From: Lachnospiraceae bacterium
Lineage (GTDB): Bacteria; Bacillota; Clostridia; Lachnospirales; Lachnospiraceae
Reading direction: 5' to 3'
NCBI GenBank assembly: GCA_017544405.1
Contig: JAFYEE010000186.1
Location: forward strand, 1 to 36,003
Length of the DNA: 36,003 nt
In this document: positions 32,492 to 36,003 of the stretch, in pieces
Layout: the number at the start of each line of letters is the position of its first letter
Position numbering within the stretch: position 1 is the first letter of the stretch
The notes under the pieces: model-generated
Told to the model about the DNA's origin: nothing
Seen by the model: the letters and a program-made list of their open reading frames with translations, nothing else
Database searches by the model: none
Translations under genes and position numbers: made by a program

Positions 32492-32579
32492 GATGTATTC
32501 CCCTTTGTCTCTAATTCGTTTCCATGTTGCTTCATGCTTTCGCGCTTTTACGCGTTTACCCATTAAAGCGCACAGAGGT

Positions 32580-32608
32580 AATGTACCATTTTTCCGCCGA
32601 TTCGTCAA
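32580..32608 (-). promoter_or_regulatory. Promoter for the acyl-CoA ligase and YkgJ-like genes
   Basis: On the minus strand, TTGACG (32603-32608) and TACATT (32580-32585) are 17 bases apart. The -35 lies in the inverted TTGACGAA repeat described for the opposite promoter. Confidence 0.6.
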
Positions 32609-32656
32609 CGCGGGAAACACCCTTGACGAACGCGCGGGAAACACCCTTGACGAACG
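32609..32656. repeat. Perfect 24-bp tandem duplication carrying a -35 box
   Basis: Two exact 24-bp copies (32609-32632 and 32633-32656) start CGCGGGAAACACCC and end TTGACGAACG. The second supplies the -35 of the rightward promoter. The first -35 (32623-32628) is not correctly spaced from a -10. TTCGTCAA at 32601-32608 is inverted relative to these. Confidence 0.9.
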
Positions 32657-32675
32657 ATAAAAAATGCCGTATAGT
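32647..32675 (+). promoter_or_regulatory. Sigma-70-type promoter for the TPP riboswitch-thiT unit
   Basis: TTGACG (32647-32652) and TATAGT (32670-32675) are 17 bases apart. The expected start near 32682 leaves room for the complete riboswitch. Confidence 0.8.
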
Positions 32676-32690
32676 GCAAGCGTTGCAAAT

Positions 32691-32806
32691 ATTCCAAGGG
32701 GAGCTGCCACTGCAGATGCGCATCTAAGGAGCACCTGCAGACTACGCTGAGACCGGCTCCGGCCGGAACCCTCATCACTTGATCCGGTTAATACCGGCGT
32801 AAGGAA
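32691..32806 (+). ncRNA. TPP riboswitch (THI element)
   Basis: The conserved thiamine pyrophosphate aptamer parts appear in order: GGGGAGCTGCC, a variable hairpin bounded by CTGCAG repeats, GCTGAGACC, the CCGG stem, ACCC, and CTTGATCCGGTTAATACCGGCGTAAGGAA. ATTCC at the 5' end can pair with GGAA at 32803-32806, closing P1 next to the ribosome-binding site AAGGAAGGAG of thiT. No terminator lies between the aptamer and the gene, so control is probably by hiding the ribosome-binding site when TPP binds. Confidence 0.92.
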
Positions 32807-32817
32807 GGAGCATATCT

Positions 32818-33555
32818 ATGTCACAATTCTTTTATCCACAGGTCAACGATTGGGGAGAAACCGTATATCTTCCCACCATCATGGGCTACGTCCTGCTCAT
32901 GGTCATTCTCATTGTGCTGATCGTCGCAGCGTCCGTTCTGGCGAAAGTCGCCGGGAAAAAGTACAAGCCGGTTGATGAAAAAGCAGAACAGAGCACCGCA
33001 TCCTCCAAACCGAAAAGCGCAGTGGCGCTGACCACGAAGCAAATGGTGTTCTGTGCCATGTCCATCGCACTTGCGACCCTTCTGTCGGAATTAAAGCTCT
33101 ATCATTTTCCGACCGGCGGTTCCATCACCCTCTTCTCCATGCTGCTGATCGCTCTGCCCGGATACCTGTTCGGCCTCGGTGCCGGCATCATCTCCGGCAT
33201 CGCCTACGGCATCCTGCAGCTGGTGATCGATCCCTATATCCTGTTCCCCGCGCAGCTCGTCGTGGATTATATCCTGGCCTTCGGGGCCATCGGGATCTCC
33301 GGACTGTTCTGGCAGAGCAAAAACGGTCTGCTCAAGGGCTATATCGCCGGAATCCTCGGACGGTATTTCTTCGCCGTCTTAAGCGGCTGGATCTTCTTCG
33401 GCGCTTATGCATGGGAGGGATGGGCTCCGCTTCCCTACTCCCTGGTCTACAATGCCATCTACATTTTCTCGGAAGGCCTCATCACCGTCCTCCTGCTCTG
33501 CCTGCCTCCCGTGAAAAATGCGTTCCAGACCATCCGCTCCTTCGCCCACAACTAG
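32818..33555 (+). CDS. thiT: Thiamine ECF transporter S component ThiT, N-terminally extended
   Basis: ThiT captures thiamine and docks on the shared EcfAA'T energising module, which is not encoded in the window. The core from about residue 72 has six helices and family-typical stretches HFPTGGSITLFSMLLIALPGYLFG (in part), WIFFGAYAWEGW and SLVYNAIYIFSEG. The 245-residue length exceeds the roughly 180 of lactococcal ThiT. The extra N-terminus holds a membrane helix (21-43) and a charged Lys/Ser linker (47-68). GGAAGGAG lies eight bases before the ATG, right behind the TPP riboswitch, which independently supports a thiamine function. The stop codon overlaps that of the convergent addA. Confidence 0.94.
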   Translation: MSQFFYPQVNDWGETVYLPTIMGYVLLMVILIVLIVAASVLAKVAGKKYKPVDEKAEQSTASSKPKSAVALTTKQMVFCAMSIALATLLSELKLYHFPTGGSITLFSMLLIALPGYLFGLGAGIISGIAYGILQLVIDPYILFPAQLVVDYILAFGAIGISGLFWQSKNGLLKGYIAGILGRYFFAVLSGWIFFGAYAWEGWAPLPYSLVYNAIYIFSEGLITVLLLCLPPVKNAFQTIRSFAHN

Positions 33556-36003
33556 TCCGCAGCCGCTTCTCCCAGGTGGAAGGAGTACAGAAAACGCTGC
33601 GAAACGGGAAGTCCCGTAAGCTTCTCCAGCGCCTGGCGGTAATAATCCATCTGGACCCGATACCGGTCCCACAGATCCGCCGGAGACGCTATATGGTCCG
33701 TCTTGTAATCCAGAAGGACGATCTTCCCGTCCTCCTCAAAATATGCATCGATAATTCCCTGAATGAGCACCGTCTCATCCGGGGCCTGAGCAGTCAGTCT
33801 GTCCGCGGAGATTCCAAAGACGAAGGGCTGCTCTTTTTTTAGCGTTCCGGCGCGCTGCGCACGCCACATACGCCAGGCCAGCTCTGACGCAAAAAAGCGC
33901 AGGATCCGGTCGCGGCGGATCACCTCTGCCGCCTCCGTTCGGATGCGCCCTGCGGCGCATTCCTCCCGAAGGAAGTCCTCCAGCGCGCGAAGCACCTCTT
34001 CCCGCTGCGCGGAAAGCTTTCCGGAATAGTCCGCATAGTCCGCGGGCATCCCGCCGAGCGCGCTGCCGAGCACCCGGTCAAAATCCATCCGCTCCATCAG
34101 CCGGTGGTAGGCATTCCCGACCATCGTGCCGGTCGGTCCCTGCTCCGTGCGGCGGAAGGCGGGCACCTTGTGCTTTCGCTCCTGCGTCTCGAAGAGAGGA
34201 TGGGAAGGCTCCCCTTCCTCCGACTGGGCCAGTGCGGCCATCTTCAGCTCCGAAACCGTAGTCTTGGTGAAGAGATTTTCCAGATTCTGGTACGGATACT
34301 GACTTGCGAAGCGATCCGCAAGCTGCCGGAGCTTTTCTGCATCCGCATACTTTTCCGCATGTGACAGCTCCTCCGCGAGACTGCTCCGGGACAGTTCCCG
34401 CACGCCGGTATCGCGCACGAGATCCTCCGGTGAAATCTCCCTGCGCTCCAGCGGAAGGGCTCCCAGAATCGGCTCCAGGAACTGTGCAAAAGATCTGGCC
34501 TTCATGTAGGAGGCAAACGTATGGCCTTCCACCGAATCCGCAGCCGCTCCGGAGCCGTCTGCCAGGATCAGCTTCTCCCTGGCACGCGTCATTGCCACGT
34601 AGAGAATTCGCAGTTCCTCGCCCAAAGCGCCTTGCAGCCTGTGGCGCTGAATGACATCCCGCTGCATCGTGCTTCGCTTGAGCCGAAGAAGCGGATCCAC
34701 ATACTGGATCCCCAACCCCAGCCGGTCATCCAGCACCAGCCCGGCGTTTACATCCCGCAGATTGAACTGGTGACTGATCCCGCCCACGATCACGATCGGG
34801 AACTCCAGTCCCTTGCTCTGGTGAATGCTCATAAGGCGCACCACATTCGCATTTTCATCCAGAAGATCCGCCTGCCCGAGCTCCTGGTTATATTTCTGCA
34901 GGCGGTCCATATAACGGACAAAATGATACAGTCCGTGATACGAAGTCTCCTCATAATCCGCCGCGCGCGTAAGGAAAAGCTCTGCGTTCGCACGCCTTCT
35001 GTCCCCCGCGGGAAGCGCCGACAGATAGTCCAGATAATCATAATCATCGAAGATCTGCTGCAGCAGCCGGCGCACGCCCAGATAGCCGGCCTGCCGGCGG
35101 TACTCCTGCAGACGCAGCACAAAGTCGCCGGCCTTCCGCTGCAAAGCGGAAGGGATCCTGCCCTGTGCTCCCGCTTTTCCATCGTCCGAAGGATCCGCAG
35201 CTTCCCCGTCCTCCGAAAGACCTGCCGCCGAAAGGAGCGCGTCATACAGATTCCCGGCCGGGCAGAGCACGCGGATCTGTGCCGCTTCCTCCTCCGTGAA
35301 GCCTCCGAATACCGCGATCATGCTTCCGAACAGGGGGATCTCCTGTCTCGGATTGTTCAGACAGCGCAAAAACTGCAGGATCTCCCGCACCTCACGCGCT
35401 TCAAAATAGCCGGTTCTGGAGGCTGCATACAGAGGGATCCCGAGCATCTCAAAGACCTTGCGATACTGCCCCACCACTGTTCCGGGACTGCGGTGCAGGA
35501 TCACGATATCCCTGTACTGTGCCGCCGCGAGGATCTTGCCCTCCCTGTCCCTGGTCACCTGTGCCTGCGTGGTCAGTTCCAGAATGCGAAGGCCGATCAC
35601 CAGGGCCTCCATCATCTCCTTATCCCACGCTCTTCCGAGCACGGAGGCCTGATCGGCCGGATAGGACAGATATTCCGCGCTCATGCCGGGAGCATCCGAA
35701 TAATTTGCGCCGTAATTCAGCGCCGCATTGTCATCATAATCGATCCCGCACCAGAGCGGATGCATCAGCCTTGCGAAGACCGCATTGGTCACCTTCAGGA
35801 CTTCGCGGCGGCTTCGGAAATTCATCTTCAGATCTACCTTCCGCTTGTTTCCTTCCCCGGTGTAGATCCCGTATTTTTCCATGAACAGTTCCGGCTTGGC
35901 CTGGCGGAAGCCGTAGATACTCTGCTTGACATCGCCGACCATAAAGCGGTTGAATCTGCCTTCGGACTCCCCGGAGATCGCAGAGAGAATACGCTCCTGG
36001 ACA
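33552..36003 (-). CDS. addA: ATP-dependent helicase-nuclease subunit AddA, C-terminal part (cut by window edge)
   Basis: AddA, with AddB, processes double-strand DNA breaks and recognises Chi, serving RecBCD-like repair in Gram-positive bacteria. About 816 residues up to the stop are visible; the N-terminal Walker A is beyond the right edge. Helicase motifs seen are VGDVKQSIYGFRQAKPELF (III), MNFRSRREVL (IV), LMSIHQSKGLEFP (V) and LRILYVAMTRAREKL (VI). The C-terminal RecB-like nuclease has GIIDAYFEEDGKIVLLDYKTD with the Asp-X-Lys centre and a following Gln motif (RVQMDYYRQAL). It appears intact. AddB, usually upstream, would lie past the edge. Confidence 0.96.
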   Translation of the reverse strand, partial: VQERILSAISGESEGRFNRFMVGDVKQSIYGFRQAKPELFMEKYGIYTGEGNKRKVDLKMNFRSRREVLKVTNAVFARLMHPLWCGIDYDDNAALNYGANYSDAPGMSAEYLSYPADQASVLGRAWDKEMMEALVIGLRILELTTQAQVTRDREGKILAAAQYRDIVILHRSPGTVVGQYRKVFEMLGIPLYAASRTGYFEAREVREILQFLRCLNNPRQEIPLFGSMIAVFGGFTEEEAAQIRVLCPAGNLYDALLSAAGLSEDGEAADPSDDGKAGAQGRIPSALQRKAGDFVLRLQEYRRQAGYLGVRRLLQQIFDDYDYLDYLSALPAGDRRRANAELFLTRAADYEETSYHGLYHFVRYMDRLQKYNQELGQADLLDENANVVRLMSIHQSKGLEFPIVIVGGISHQFNLRDVNAGLVLDDRLGLGIQYVDPLLRLKRSTMQRDVIQRHRLQGALGEELRILYVAMTRAREKLILADGSGAAADSVEGHTFASYMKARSFAQFLEPILGALPLERREISPEDLVRDTGVRELSRSSLAEELSHAEKYADAEKLRQLADRFASQYPYQNLENLFTKTTVSELKMAALAQSEEGEPSHPLFETQERKHKVPAFRRTEQGPTGTMVGNAYHRLMERMDFDRVLGSALGGMPADYADYSGKLSAQREEVLRALEDFLREECAAGRIRTEAAEVIRRDRILRFFASELAWRMWRAQRAGTLKKEQPFVFGISADRLTAQAPDETVLIQGIIDAYFEEDGKIVLLDYKTDHIASPADLWDRYRVQMDYYRQALEKLTGLPVSQRFLYSFHLGEAAAD

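Noticed and set aside
32601-32656. Short tandem repeats considered as a CRISPR remnant
   Set aside because: Only two copies directly abutting with no spacer, and they carry promoter elements; no cas genes are present.

Overview
The window looks like chromosome from a Gram-positive anaerobe of the class Clostridia, most likely a Lachnospiraceae-type gut or rumen bacterium. This is inferred from the gene set: a phosphotransbutyrylase/butyrate kinase pair, an AddA-type helicase-nuclease, a ThiT-type ECF S component under a TPP riboswitch, a heterodimeric ABC exporter, a hexuronate catabolic cluster and an AmiC-like long OppB. The DNA is moderately GC-rich, and strong GGAGG ribosome-binding sites precede most genes. 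No tRNA, rRNA, CRISPR array, phage or transposase gene is visible. Both edges cut genes: secA on the left and addA on the right.

Layout. 1-2.1 kb: the secA 5' end faces a divergent HD-GYP phosphodiesterase gene. 2.1-8.9 kb: hexuronate (galacturonate) locus. uxaB-uxaA and a TIM-barrel sugar isomerase/epimerase run leftward; a LacI-type regulator and uxaC run rightward. Two similar operator-like palindromes sit just downstream of the two divergent -10 boxes. 8.9-10 kb: an unrecognised membrane protein. 10-20.6 kb: a long leftward block oppA-oppB-oppC-oppD-oppF-ptb-buk, with a strong promoter before oppA and a strong terminator after buk. It combines oligopeptide import with the ATP-yielding end of butyrate fermentation.

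20.6-24.4 kb: a lipoprotein metallophosphatase gene divergent from a ZIP-type metal transporter gene, then a HAD phosphatase and a PlsC-like acyltransferase. 24.4-28.1 kb: a two-gene heterodimeric ABC exporter with one degenerate ATP site. 28.4-29.9 kb: a HerA/DUF853-type ATPase. 30-32.5 kb: an AMP-forming acyl-CoA ligase followed by a YkgJ-type cysteine-cluster protein. 32.5-33.6 kb: duplicated promoter sequence, TPP riboswitch and an N-terminally extended ThiT. 33.6-36 kb: addA, incomplete.

The most unusual part is the opp block. OppD has about 225 residues of mostly charged, helix-prone sequence between Walker A and the Q-loop. OppF ends in two extra membrane helices. OppB carries a large outside domain. 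A 172-bp structured element with terminal inverted repeats separates oppC from oppD and supplies the oppC stop codon. Other structures of interest are a 5'-terminal hairpin plus a second palindrome in the oppA leader, a perfect 12-bp stem between oppA and oppB, an 88-bp inverted-repeat element at the metallophosphatase stop codon, and perfect palindromes inside two divergent promoter regions. All functions are inferred from motifs and context; no database search was run.
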